From assembly GCA_025667525.1 (NCBI GenBank), contig CM046878.1:81922196-81986195 (forward strand): a stretch of 64,000 nucleotides of DNA, in the 5' to 3' direction. The stretch comes from Glebionis coronaria. Its lineage: Eukaryota > Streptophyta > Magnoliopsida > Asterales > Asteraceae. Below, in pieces: positions 1 through 10,963 of the stretch. Under the pieces are notes generated by a model. That model worked only from the letters and a program-made list of their open reading frames with translations. It was not told the origin of the DNA and did no database searches. The position numbers were made by a program, and so were the translations under genes. The number at the start of each line of letters is the position of its first letter. Positions within the stretch are counted from its first letter, which is position 1.

Positions 1-1529
1 GTTAAAACTTGAATAAAGTAAAACTTAACCTGTATGGAATATGAGATTGTTAATATAAGTAATTAAGTTCTGTGATTGAATTATAAGGTTTTAATTGATT
101 GTTGATTCGTGTTAAGGGTTGTTCCTAGGCCATTGTCTACTGACGAGGATGTCCAGTGTCCAAGAAATAAATTGAAGAAATCTTCTTCTGAATTGAGACC
201 GATGGATCTTCCGAGACATGTGGAACACCTAATGACTCTTGTAGATTAGTATTCATTGTGGTATCTTTTAAAAATCCCTAACTTAACTGAGACATCAGTT
301 GGTAGGATGAGTTCTGAGAATTGTATGACATAGTGACACGTAATGTGTTACGGTACAATTTTGACTTGTTTGTGATTAATAAAAAGACTACCTTTGATTG
401 CTAAATTCTACATGTATCGATGTTATCTATCTCTTATTGCTTCATCCTAATGTTCGCATTAGTGATGCAACCATTGAACAAGTACTCATCCTGATTTGAG
501 TTACGTTGTGCATTATTCTTTTTGAGTGCCATCGAGATCATGAACCTCATGATTATTTGGCTAAGCTCATTTCCTATCATATCGTAGTTAATTCTTGGTG
601 AACAAGCTTTCATCACTCTTTTGCAGATCACTCATTGTTTTTATAAGATAAAACGGTATCCTTTGAGAAAGATTTTATTTTCATCACAATAAGGATGATC
701 TAAAGTGAGATTTATAAGTGATTGTTAACGAAATGAGGTTGTTTATAAAACATCTTGGAAAACTCAATTGTTTTCATAACAAAGAAAATCTTTGTAAATT
801 TATTTTGATTCTTAACTAAGAATTAAGCATGAAAATGTTTTTAATATAAACATGATGATAAAATTTTGACGAACTGAGTATTGCATCGTTAATCTTGAAA
901 TTGTATATAGTTGCGCGCCTACATACAATTTGGAATGGACTATGCAAGACTGATTAGTAGTCATCATAAAACTAATGAATAAACACTGAATTTTCTTTGA
1001 AGATTGTGAAAGAATAAATTTTATGAGATCTGCAAGAAGTGAAAAATAAGGACATAGTGTTAGGGACACCTACATATGTGCCTGTAACACCTATTCTTCT
1101 GAGTCGAATTTACTCATCAGTGGAAATTGTCTTATTTGACAATTGACAATTCTTTCTTGTCCAATTCTCCCGTAGTGAGATTCTTAGGAAAAGTATCTGA
1201 TTACCGAGTGTTGATACCCGACTGGGTGTATTGACGTTCTTATCATTCCTTATGATTTGATTTCATTTGAATGACCTGGGTAACGATCCGAGGAGCTTTC
1301 GAATGCGTACTCAAATTATGAAAACATGGGATATATTCATATTCGTTAAATGTTTTCGTCTGTATCTGATTTGAAATTCTCTCGCGTAGATCATGCGTTG
1401 ACCTTACTCTTTTAATAGTAGTTGTGTCCCCATATATCCTTGAGATTGTGAAGGATTATGAATTATTATTAGTCTTTTGAGAAGTTCACATCTTATCGAC
1501 GGCAACGAAACTGGAAATTTAGTAATGCC

Positions 1530-2320
1530 AGTAGAATGGATTGATTGATTATGACATGACGACATTGTCTTAATTGATGGGAACTTGGATTGAATTCCCC
1601 TAAATGATAAGATGTTGATTATCAAAAGTGATCTAAATAATTCTTGATGGATGACTTAGAATTATACCATGAATGGTTGTGAATTAGTCATAGATATTGT
1701 AATCTAGAAGAACCTAATATGAATGTATTAAAAGATGTTTCGGTTATCTGAAACTTTAGGAAGTATTTGTTGATGAATTATCTAGACTTTTGCCATTAAG
1801 GCAAGTAGAAATTGGTATTGATTATATTTCCGGTGCTGCGCCTGTGGCTTGTGCATTATACGTCAGCACCATCTAAATTAAAGGAATTACCATACAACTG
1901 AGAAAGTTGTCGGAGAAAGATTTTATTATACCAAGCCTGTCATCCTGAAGAGCTATGGTGTTATCTTTCCTTATATTAGATTACTGTGACTGAGTAAATT
2001 GACAATCGAAAACGAGATCCATAACTCGAAATGGAAGATTTGTTCGATCATTTACAAGGTTCTAGCAAATTTGATCCACGACATGGTTATTTTCAACTTC
2101 GCGTCCGCGAAGGAGATTATCTATTCCAATCACTACATCCGGTGCTTGTAATGAACATTATGAGTTTCACGTGGTGACGTTTGGATTGAATAATACACAT
2201 GTAGCATTCATAACTTTGGTGAATCACGTGTGTAGGCTGTAATTTGATAAAATCATGCTTGAGATCATTAAGGACCAATTGTTTGTATATAAGAATAATA
2301 ATGAGTTAATAATTAGTTAT
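1530..2320 (+). pseudogene. Gypsy-1 protease tail and reverse transcriptase relic
   Basis: At about 1580-1635, broken frames resemble the end of a retroviral-type aspartic protease (EFP..NDKMLIIKSD-like). At 1700-1860 they resemble the protease-RT linker (LRQVE..ID-like). At 1860-2120 they resemble the RT fingers, ending near DDLFDHLQGSSKFD and YFQLRVREGDY. At 2160-2320 they resemble the palm and the FIDDIL box, read here only as degenerate residues followed by VYKNNNE. Several stops and small indels interrupt every domain. This is a dead copy with no product. The identification rests on reading across frames by eye. Confidence 0.7.
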
Positions 2321-2324
2321 AAAT

Positions 2325-2935
2325 TGCCCCGAATTGGCTAAACAATGAAAACCTATACCTTGAATAATTAACACGTGATTAAAGACTTGAACCTTTACAT
2401 GATTTAACCATGTGATTAATAGACAATGGAATATAAATTGACTCTTCAAAAATTAAGAGCCCTTTTAAGACTTTGGATTTTACCAAAAAGAAATGGAAAT
2501 ATGTTTTGACAAATGTTTTAACAAAGGATTTTTAAAGGGATTATTCCCTTATACACAAACCATTTAACTAAACTTCTGTTTAGGGGTAAATGTTTGTGTA
2601 TACCTCAAGACAACCTAAGAAGGATTGAGGAAACCGTTAAACCATGACTTAAAATTTGAAACGACAATTTTTGCTTTTTAACTAAGAAAATTTTGACCAA
2701 AGTATAAACAAAGGTTTTTCGAACATTTACGAATCTTATTAAATACTTTCGATAAATCAACAAAAATCTTGTTAATTAAATCCAAATTTATTTTGAACAT
2801 TTTATATAATTGGTCGAACTAAGAAATTTAAAATTTTTACGTTTACCGTTTCATAAAAATTAAATAATTATTGTTAATTTACATATAATAATTATCGATG
2901 CTTTAGACGCCGGATTGAGAAAAACTGATAAAAAT
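2325..2935. other. Unassigned stretch within Gypsy-1
   Basis: The RT relic stops near 2320 and recognisable RNase H sequence resumes only near 2990. The roughly 600 bases between are AT-rich and match no pol domain I can read. This may be decayed RT/RNase H sequence or a separate small insertion; I see no clean termini. Confidence 0.4.
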
Positions 2936-2989
2936 GATAGTAAAGATGAAACTAAAACATAGAAGATATGAAGAAAGAATTTTGAATAA

Positions 2990-4580
2990 ATACGGTTATG
3001 ATATTTATTTCATGAGGAAAGTGAACATAATTTCTGACGCATAATATAGAAAGAATGTCTGAGTAAATTGTGGACATGATAATTATTTATCTGGAAAAGT
3101 GAATGTAGATACCAACGCATTATGTAGAAAAGATAAAGAACCAGTTAGGACATGTTCCTTAATGATGAAGGTGCAAAATAAATTGCCGAACGATATAAAA
3201 ATAAACAATGTTTGTAAAAAGGATAATATAGATTATAAAAGGGGTTCGCGGCTAATGTGAACCATTAGAATTGAGAAGCCAATAGAGCTAAATGTTTTAA
3301 AGACCACTTGTGATTGCCTAAATAGGGAGATTGTGAGATATAGTTATGTTGGAATTTGTAAGTATAAGTATTCTATTTATGTCATTTATGACTAAAAGTA
3401 TCTTTGTCTGAAGAAGTTGTACTGATGGCAATTATGAAGGCAGACACTGCCTCATACATTAGTAAACGTTTAACTATTGCAAAGGTCATCATCTGAATTT
3501 GATTCGATTTAGGTCATCGTCGATAGACTGACCAAATCTGCTAATATCATTCTCGTTAATGATAGAATCTTGATGAAGAAATAGACTCTTTTATTTAAAG
3601 GAGTTATGTAAACATAGTGTGCCTGTATCGATCATCTATATGTCAAGATCCTCGCTTCGCATAGAATTTCTAGAGATTTGCTCAGAAATCAGTGAGAACG
3701 AACCTTGATGAGAGTACTATGTACCACCCCAATCGAAGGGACGAGGTAAAGTAACGATACAAAATACTATAAACGCTGTTCTATGTTTGAATGATTGACC
3801 TTTGGTAATAGACCGTATAATCGTTTTCCTTTGGAGAGATTATCATTGATAATTATCGTATTAGGATCGAGATCTAATCTTGTTAGGATCTAAATCTTAG
3901 AGCATCTATAAGCAAGAGTTGAGATGGAGACATCCGACATACACCCATAGTGAGTTGGACATGTCTTTTAGGTTTAAGGTTTCCTATGATGGCGAACCTA
4001 ACCTTACAAAATACCCGACCCACGAGATCTGAAATGATTGTTGAAATTAGGATTTGATTATTAACTGCCGATAGTGGGCAAGAGGTTATGTGAATATGAA
4101 ATGTAGATCTTGAAGTGCCAAATGGGTAGCGAAGTTATGCCACAATTTTTAACCTTGGAAAAATGGATTCATGATCTGACAAATCATGGGATATAAGTCC
4201 CCGTTGTATGGGACCATTGAGATGATGTAAAAGTTGGGATTGAAAGGCATATAAGCTGGATCTACCCTAGGACTTCAAGAGCTGCGTGAATTATGTTTCG
4301 TAAATCGAACTTGATAAATATCTATCAAGTGAAAATCTGAATTCTTCTCGATAAAGTTTAGATCGGCGAAAAGTTGCATTCATCAAAAACCCGTGAACAT
4401 CATGGATAGAGAAAGTAAGTCGACATTAAGCCTGATCTTATTCCTGTAGTTAGGTCTGATGAAACTCGCGTATTATAATGAATTGCACTTGTGAGAAAAG
4501 ACCGAATGTGGAGGAAATACCCACATGGCTTTAAATCTATAAGAAGCGAGTAGTAAGATGATCTTTGAGGACAAAGATCC
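2990..4580 (+). pseudogene. Gypsy-1 RNase H tail and integrase relic
   Basis: Broken frames show the RNase H tail twice: about 3005-3055 reads like GKVNIISDA.YRK and about 3090-3150 reads like GKVNVDTNALCRKDKEPVR. An integrase zinc-region piece follows at 3455-3500 (MKADTASYISK-like). An internal deletion leads to VIVDRLTKSAN at about 3510-3545. Integrase core and C-terminal fragments continue to about 4560, where FEDKDPV precedes the LTR. No frame stays open. The gap between zinc region and core is much shorter than in a normal integrase. Confidence 0.65.
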
Positions 4581-4597
4581 TGTTTAGGGGTAAATGC

Positions 4598-7500
4598 TGT
4601 GACAATCCATCAATTTATGGTCAATATTTTATTCTCAATATTTATTTGAAAATATTATTTTATGAACTCACTTATTTTTGGGAAGTAATTTGGATTTACG
4701 TCTTGAAGTAGCGTCGACTACGTCTAAACCGGAGAATTCAATGTTACGTGCTTACGTTTACATACACCGTCTTTGGTGACAGTCCGACATTTCAGAAAAT
4801 AAATTTATCTGAGAATATTATTTTGGAGTTTTAAATTTGTGTTAGTTCATAAACTCACAAATTTACGAGAAGAGACTAGGACTTACGATTTTATTTTAAC
4901 GTCCTTTACGACTAAACCGGAAACCTTAGGATTACGTATTTACGTTTTCGAACTCCGTTTTTGATGAAACAATTTGTATTGGATTCGTTTTGTGACGTTG
5001 ATTCATAATTTATAAAAACGTTTTTCGTAAAACGACCCGAGGGCACGCAAATCGAGGAAACTAGAATCGAGGAGTACCCGTAAATAAATGGGATGAGACA
5101 AGTGGGACACTTGTCCCACCCCACTCCCAAAACCGGCCTAAGTTAGCTACTTAACACCATGAGGTGTCAAGTAAGCCTTACACTTGTCTTAGCTTCACAA
5201 TGAAGCTACACTTCCACTAACTTCACAAAACCACTTAACTAAACAACTAGCTTCTCATTTCCTACATGCAAAACAACCAAAATTTCTCTCATCTCTCTCT
5301 TGACTCCATTTTTGCCGTCCCATCCTCAACCAAAAATACCCAATTTGATCTTGATTCCACCACAAAATCATGTGTTATTTACACACATGTTGAAGCCACT
5401 TTGAAAACCTATTGATTGGTGGTGCTCATAACATCCAAGGAGGAGTTTTCATGGAGTATCAAGGCTGATTTTCCACAAGGAGTTCATGGAGCATGGTGGT
5501 CTTGAAGATGGTCTTGGTGCAACACAAGTTTCTCCATCCAAAACCATGTCAAACTCATAACCAACATCAACTTGGTGGTATAAAGATTGTCCTCCTCATC
5601 TTCTTGTTATTTTGATTATGTAAACATGTATTTTATTTCCTATTGTATATATTTATGATGATTATATGATGATAAAAATGTTATGTGGGGATTTTTTGTT
5701 GATAATCATGGATAAAAAGGTGAAAAACCATAAGAAACAAGGTTAAAATCTTGGTTAAATTTGATGACTGTATAAAACAGTAAAGAACTATATGGTAATC
5801 TGATAAAATGATGAAGTAGAATGGATTTACAGTAAGCTATGGGTCTTGTACACATGTGAGAGTTGTCCATGCAATGGAATCAAAGTAATGAGTGAGATAT
5901 GATCAAAACAAGTCTAGGGTATAAATCTGAGGTTACTGTTTTGGACGATTTTTAGAAAATATTTAGAAGATGATTCAACAGTAGCTATAGAAGAGTTAAA
6001 TGTAGCACATATCATGTAGTTTATGTGATAAAAATTTGAGCTTCTATCTCCATATAGAACTCAAGATATGGCAGTTTTGGTGAAGATGAAGTTAAAAATC
6101 AGATTTTTGGAAATTAAAGAATAATACTATTATATAAGCACTCACATTTTAATATATAAAATGTAAAATAAAAACCCACTAACTTATACTAACTTATTTA
6201 TATAAATATATATAAAAGGTTAATCAAATGGATAAATTATATAAATGGTGGTGAAATAATGTTTATAAGTAATAAAAACTATAAACATGATTTTTACGAC
6301 TTTTTCGGCTATTGCCGTAAAATTAACGTTTTTGTTAAATAAAACTTAGATGGTTGGACCCGTCTAATGAAAACTTTATAAAACTTATATACTGATATAT
6401 AGACATGTATAACAAGTAAAAACCGATAAAACCCGAACTATAGGGCATACGGACATTAACAAGTTAAATAAACATATTGGACTAATAAATGGACTAAATA
6501 GGATAAAAACTTGTAAAAAGAATCTATTGGGCTTAACCCATTTAGGCCCAACTTGGAAAGTATACATACTGATAATATAGGTACAAAATGGATTAAAATA
6601 AGTTAAATAACTTATAATAAGCTTATTGGACTTAAGACACGTAAACAGGTAAAACTAGTAAACTGGTATAAAAGTTATCAACATATAACTCTAAAATGAG
6701 TAAACGAGAATATGTAAACCCACTTGATCATCATATATATATAATCATCATATGTATACATAATTGTTATTTTTATAAATTCATTGGACATGAGTCTAAG
6801 ACCGATTATTATTTATATAGGTTTCCGTGATTGAAGCACGTACCGTACGTCTGAATTGCCGATAAACCGCCTTCCCACATCAACGTGAGTTCATAGCCTC
6901 GCACTCTTTTAAATGTTTTTATAAATGTTTTATAAACCCGCGAGGGAGATAACATGTTAGTTTTTATAAAATAGGACACCATTTGTCCCGATTGTTGTTT
7001 ATTGATTTTGGACCCGAATGATTGAATGACCCGATTGTATGACCCTATAAATGATTAAAGGACCCGATAGATGAAATCAAATGGATTATTAAAGTTAGTT
7101 ATGTCACTAAAAGTCCCATTAGCATGAATTGTGAACTACCGGGAGTTGGTAGACGCTTATGCATTTAATAGTAATATTTGGGGACGATCACCCCAGTTCG
7201 CGCCTTGACGGTTGATCCCCGTCGTGCCACATTGATTGGTAAGCGAATTTATGTATGAGAAGATTTCCATAGCGTGACCTTTGTGACGACACGCTACTTT
7301 AGATGGGCAAAATTGGTATCGGGTTAGCTACCCGTTTTGGTTTAGTAAGGTAACAATGTCATGCGGCTTATAATAATCCAAGTTTACAAAATAATATTAG
7401 ACGCTTCGAATTACGATGTATTGCCTGACTAGCAATACAGGGTCATACTATTGATATTATGTTCGTGTTTTGGTTTTATATAACCATATTCATATAACGG

Positions 7501-8036
7501 TTTTTATTTGATCTATACAACGTTGCAAAACGTATTGTATGGTGTTTTTAACGACAATGATTCGTATAATGATTTTTAAGGCAAATGCCTATATTATGAT
7601 TTTCGATAAGGATTTGTATAAAACGACTTTGGCTATTTATGGCCTATTAAAATGATTTGTACAAGATGATTTTCAGTAATAATTTTATACTGATATTATA
7701 TTGATGGATTTTATTAAACTCTATGAATTCACTCGGCGTTATCGCTGACCTTTTCTTTTAACATGTTTTATCTCAGGTACTTGAAGGTAATTCTCGGGAA
7801 GACGACAAGAATTCATGGCCCGCACCTAAACTATATTTTCCATTCAAATACTTTGTAAAACTTTGTATGAAATATAATGACTTGGGACCGATGTAACTTT
7901 GATAAATATGAATGGAAATGATTTATTATTAAACGACGCGATTTTTATGCGTTGTCTATGATGTGAGTAATGTGCTATCCCGTAACACCAACTAGTCTTC
8001 CGCTGTATTGAGTTGTATAAATTTGGGGGTGTTACA
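4598..8036 (+). mobile_element. Gypsy-1 3' LTR (3.4 kb)
   Basis: The block begins TGTGACAATCC just after the integrase tail and the short purine run TTTAGGGG, and ends GGGGGTGTTACA. These are the TG...CA ends expected of an LTR. It has no coding content. The right end is fixed by the abrupt return to Copia-1 gag. No second copy is in the window, so the boundaries rest on position and terminal bases, not on an LTR-LTR comparison. Near its middle, GTGAGTTCATAGCC (6885-6898) recurs exactly in the unrelated Gypsy-2 LTR. Confidence 0.6.
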
Positions 8037-8548
8037 AGTCTGCTTCTCACACTACTCAGCTTCTCATTGGGTTGAGCTTTAAAAACAGCATACTCATGCA
8101 AGAGTTGCTTCTTTTTCTCTTGCACGGTATCAGCATTACCACCATAAGCAACTTCAATAGCTGCCCAAAAATCTTTTGCAGACTCATAGCTTCTATATTT
8201 GTGCTGATTTTCTTGTCCCAAAGAGAGTTTCAGAATGGTTAGGGTTTTCATGTCACACCTTCTCTTTGCTATGTCCTCAGTTGAGATAGCTCTACCATCT
8301 TCAGGTTTTTCTTTTCTATCCTCTTTAGTAGAGCCTTGAACATTTGTTCTTTGTAGGATAGCAGCTGCAATCTTTTGAGCTTTATTGAATGTGTTTCCAT
8401 ATTCAATAATTTCCCATAAGGTGTAGTCATGGATTTGTAGATACTTCTCAAAGTTAAACTTCCAAAGCTCAAAATTGTTTGGGTCTAGCATGGGAATCTT
8501 GATGTTGGGGGTTGAGGAGGAGGAGGAGTTTACTTCTGGGGTAGACAT
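8037..8548 (-). pseudogene. Copia-1 gag (UBN2/Retrotran_gag_2 type), truncated by Gypsy-1
   Basis: Gag forms the retrotransposon's particle and binds its RNA. The minus strand encodes about 171 residues from the ATG at 8548, starting MSTPEVNSSSSSTPNIKIP and containing NFELWKFNFEKYL, DIAKRRCDMKTLTIL and KDFWAAIEVAYGG, the helical pattern of Copia UBN2-type Gag. The frame is intact up to RSRL. The next bases are the end of the Gypsy-1 LTR, so the rest of gag and all of pol lie beyond the left edge. The open frame runs on to 7844 only by chance. The start lies about 90 bp inside the primer binding site, as expected for a Copia leader. Confidence 0.8.
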
Positions 8549-8630
8549 GATGTTTTTAGGGTTTTGTGAAAATTAGGGTTTTTGGCGATTTAGGGTTCTT
8601 GTGTTCTTTAGATCAAAGTTTCTCAACAAG

Positions 8631-8641
8631 CTCTGATACCA
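8631..8641 (-). promoter_or_regulatory. Copia-1 primer binding site (initiator Met-tRNA type)
   Basis: The minus strand reads TGGTATCAGAG, complementary to the 3' end of plant initiator methionine tRNA. It lies two bases from the LTR end. Confidence 0.85.
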
Positions 8642-8643
8642 CT

Positions 8644-9157
8644 TGTTGATCCCAGACTTAGATCGATTTAGCTTGTGTAAACGAGATTAAATCAAGTTAA
8701 ACACATAGAGAAACTTTGTTGTGTATAAAACAATTTAAGTATTATGCGGAATTAATACTCAAACAAGAACACACAAACAATGTAAAACAAACTTTCACTT
8801 GATTGATTAGAAAAAACTTGCGTACAATGAAAGTGTTAAACAAATGAAAACTTATATTAAAACAAAACCTAAAGGCCTCCTTTTATAGACATAAGGAGCC
8901 TTGTACAAGAGTCTACGTATCAGCTATTTAAGGTAAAGATAAATATAGAAAATACATTGTTGATCATATATTTACTAGAAACAAACTAGAAACATAATAC
9001 GCGTAGACTAAGTCTTCTATCAGTGCTTGACTTCATCCTATCAACGCTTGACTTCTTCCTGTCAACGCTTGATCTGTCAACGCTTGTTTTCTTCTTATCA
9101 ACGCTTGTTTTCTTCTTGTCAGCGTCCAAGTGTACTGCCTATATTTTATTCCCAACA
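8644..9157 (-). mobile_element. Copia-1 5' LTR (514 bp)
   Basis: On the minus strand the LTR starts TGTTGGGAATAAAATATAG and ends GGGATCAACA, giving TGTTG...CAACA terminal inverted repeats. The primer site and gag follow in the right order. To its right, sequence homologous to the second Gypsy-2 LTR begins at once, so Copia-1 was inserted into the 5' LTR of Gypsy-2. The expected target duplication is ATTAG (9158-9162); its partner is outside the window. A short region at 9023-9120 repeats a 'tcaacgcttg' motif several times. Confidence 0.85.
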
Positions 9158-10948
9158 ATTAGTATGGTTGGAAATTGGTTAGAGAGATATATAGTCGATA
9201 TGGGTGATGTTAAAATGAGTCAAAATGGTGATTTAATGTGATTTTCAAGAGTGTGTTTTTAACCAGCAGGTTTAGGATTGTTTTTCGTGGATCAAAGTTT
9301 GACTAAAGGTTGAGATGATGGGATATAGTTGTAGTGGTTGTCGAGACGCTCGTTTTCATATAAAGTAGGCCTTCTAACTCAAAACGAGGAAGAAGTTACA
9401 TTAGTGTGAATATTTGTGTATTGGGAGGCGAGTATCGACACAACATGAAATTGTGGTCGATATTTGGTCAAATCTCGAGGACTATAAAATGAGTTTCAAA
9501 AGTTTCAAGGGCTGTTCTTAGGCTCTAAACCTGGGGTCTTGAGTCTATTTTCAAACTTAGGTATCAAGTTTACAATTGGTAATGGTTAATTGGGTCAAAT
9601 TGGTTTTGCAATACAAACGTACAAAACTGTCCGGATTTTAGAGTCTAAAAATGTGTTGAGCAGGTGGTTATAAAATATAAATTTTTGGATGAAATTTAAA
9701 CTGAGTTTTGTTCAGGCTATGAGTGAGTTTTTCACCTAGTTTCATAAAAATCCGAGTTTTCTAACTATGGGAAATCAGCGGGTATATTTGGTATGTACCG
9801 GCTGAGTGCTTTCGGGAGTACTTATCTTGATAACATAGTCTTGTAAAAGCGTCTAGTAAATTCACTTGTGTGTGGGTTGTTCTTGCATATATACTATGGT
9901 TTTGAGTTTATTCAATTGGTTCTACTAAGTATGAGTTTATACTTGAGTATATTAATAAAGTGCGCGCCTTATTTGGTAGGTTTGCGCTTTCGTGTTTACC
10001 GGGCATCTATATCGTCAGCGATCGTCTTACCACTACTGTTTCTACTCAGCTTCTGAGCTCCTTGATTCACTTACCTTGTGGCTAAGGTGAGTTCATAGCC
10101 TATTTTTACTACTTTCACATTGTTTCTAAACGCGGGGTGATATTTTACATGGTAGAACACATCCATTTAAAAACTATATGTTATCCAGAACTTATATGCT
10201 ATCCAAAAACTTGTATGCTTTTCAACAGTTTTCATTGATATTATTGCTTTTTTTCTATAGCCCTTAAGTTACCTCTTTTTATCATGAACCGTTAATTTAC
10301 TTGTGTTGCTAAGCGCGAATGTTGTGGGTGGATCGATCGGGATTGACTATCCCCGTCCCATGTTGCGGTTGTTTAACCATTGACGCACTTAAAATTTGAT
10401 TTCTTACTTGAGTATTAGGGCTGAATACTCCCTTGAGGAACTTACAATGATTGTTTAGCTTCGGTTCATGAACTAAATAGCAATAATAATGGTTTCGGAC
10501 TAAGGTTAATGATCATAACCATTTTCCCTGTTTTCTTGTTTTACAAATGAATGCTTGTGTTCCACACCTTTACTGCTAAACCTATGAATATCACTCAACT
10601 TTGTGCTGACGATTTTACATGTTTAATGTATTAATACTTAGCTTTGCTTGGATGGGAGCCCGCAAGATATTATCACAACTTGGAGATTTTTGTGTATATT
10701 TAAACTTTGGTTTTGATTAAAACTGTCAAAAGTTTATCATATATGTTAGAAAATCATAATTAAGTAATAGATTTTTCCGCTTATAAAGCTCTGGGACATT
10801 TGTTTAAAAACTCTGATCTTTTATGATGTAGTGTATATGTTTTTATTACGTCAACTTTGTATCAACAGTATTTCATTGTTTCTTGTACCATGACGTGGCA
10901 CCCCCTTGTTGCCTACGTGTTTCCTTGCCTGATTTTGGGGGTCCCACA
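9158..10948 (+). mobile_element. Gypsy-2 5' LTR, right-hand part
   Basis: This block aligns over its full length with 22900-24706, with scattered substitutions and small indels. It ends GGGGGTCCCACA and is followed by a primer binding site, so it is the 5' LTR. Its left portion was displaced by Copia-1. It contains the motif GTGAGTTCATAGCC (10087-10100). The divergence between the two LTRs, several percent by eye, marks Gypsy-2 as an old insertion. Confidence 0.85.
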
Positions 10949-10951
10949 GAT

Positions 10952-10963
10952 TTGTATCAGAGC
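10952..10963 (+). promoter_or_regulatory. Gypsy-2 primer binding site
   Basis: TTGTATCAGAGC lies three bases after the 5' LTR. It matches the initiator Met-tRNA primer site TGGTATCAGAGC with one change. Confidence 0.8.

Larger units (their letters stand above)
1..8036 (+). mobile_element. Gypsy-1: decayed Ty3/Gypsy retrotransposon, left end outside the window
   Basis: Pol-like fragments can be followed in order on the plus strand: aspartic protease tail, reverse transcriptase, RNase H tail, integrase zinc region, integrase core and integrase C-terminus. A long LTR-like block follows. Every domain is broken by stops and frameshifts, so no open reading frame survives. The right boundary is clear because at 8036/8037 the sequence switches to a Copia gag reading on the other strand. 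The element was therefore inserted into Copia-1, and the expected target duplication is AGTCT (8037-8041). The left LTR and primer site are not in the window. I did not recognise the first 1.5 kb, which probably holds gag and leader remnants. The long LTR and domain order suggest a chromovirus-type (Tekay-like) lineage, which is an inference. Confidence 0.75.

Noticed and set aside
7844..8036. C-terminal 63 residues of the frame that holds Copia-1 gag
   Set aside because: These bases are the end of the Gypsy-1 LTR; the frame is open by chance.
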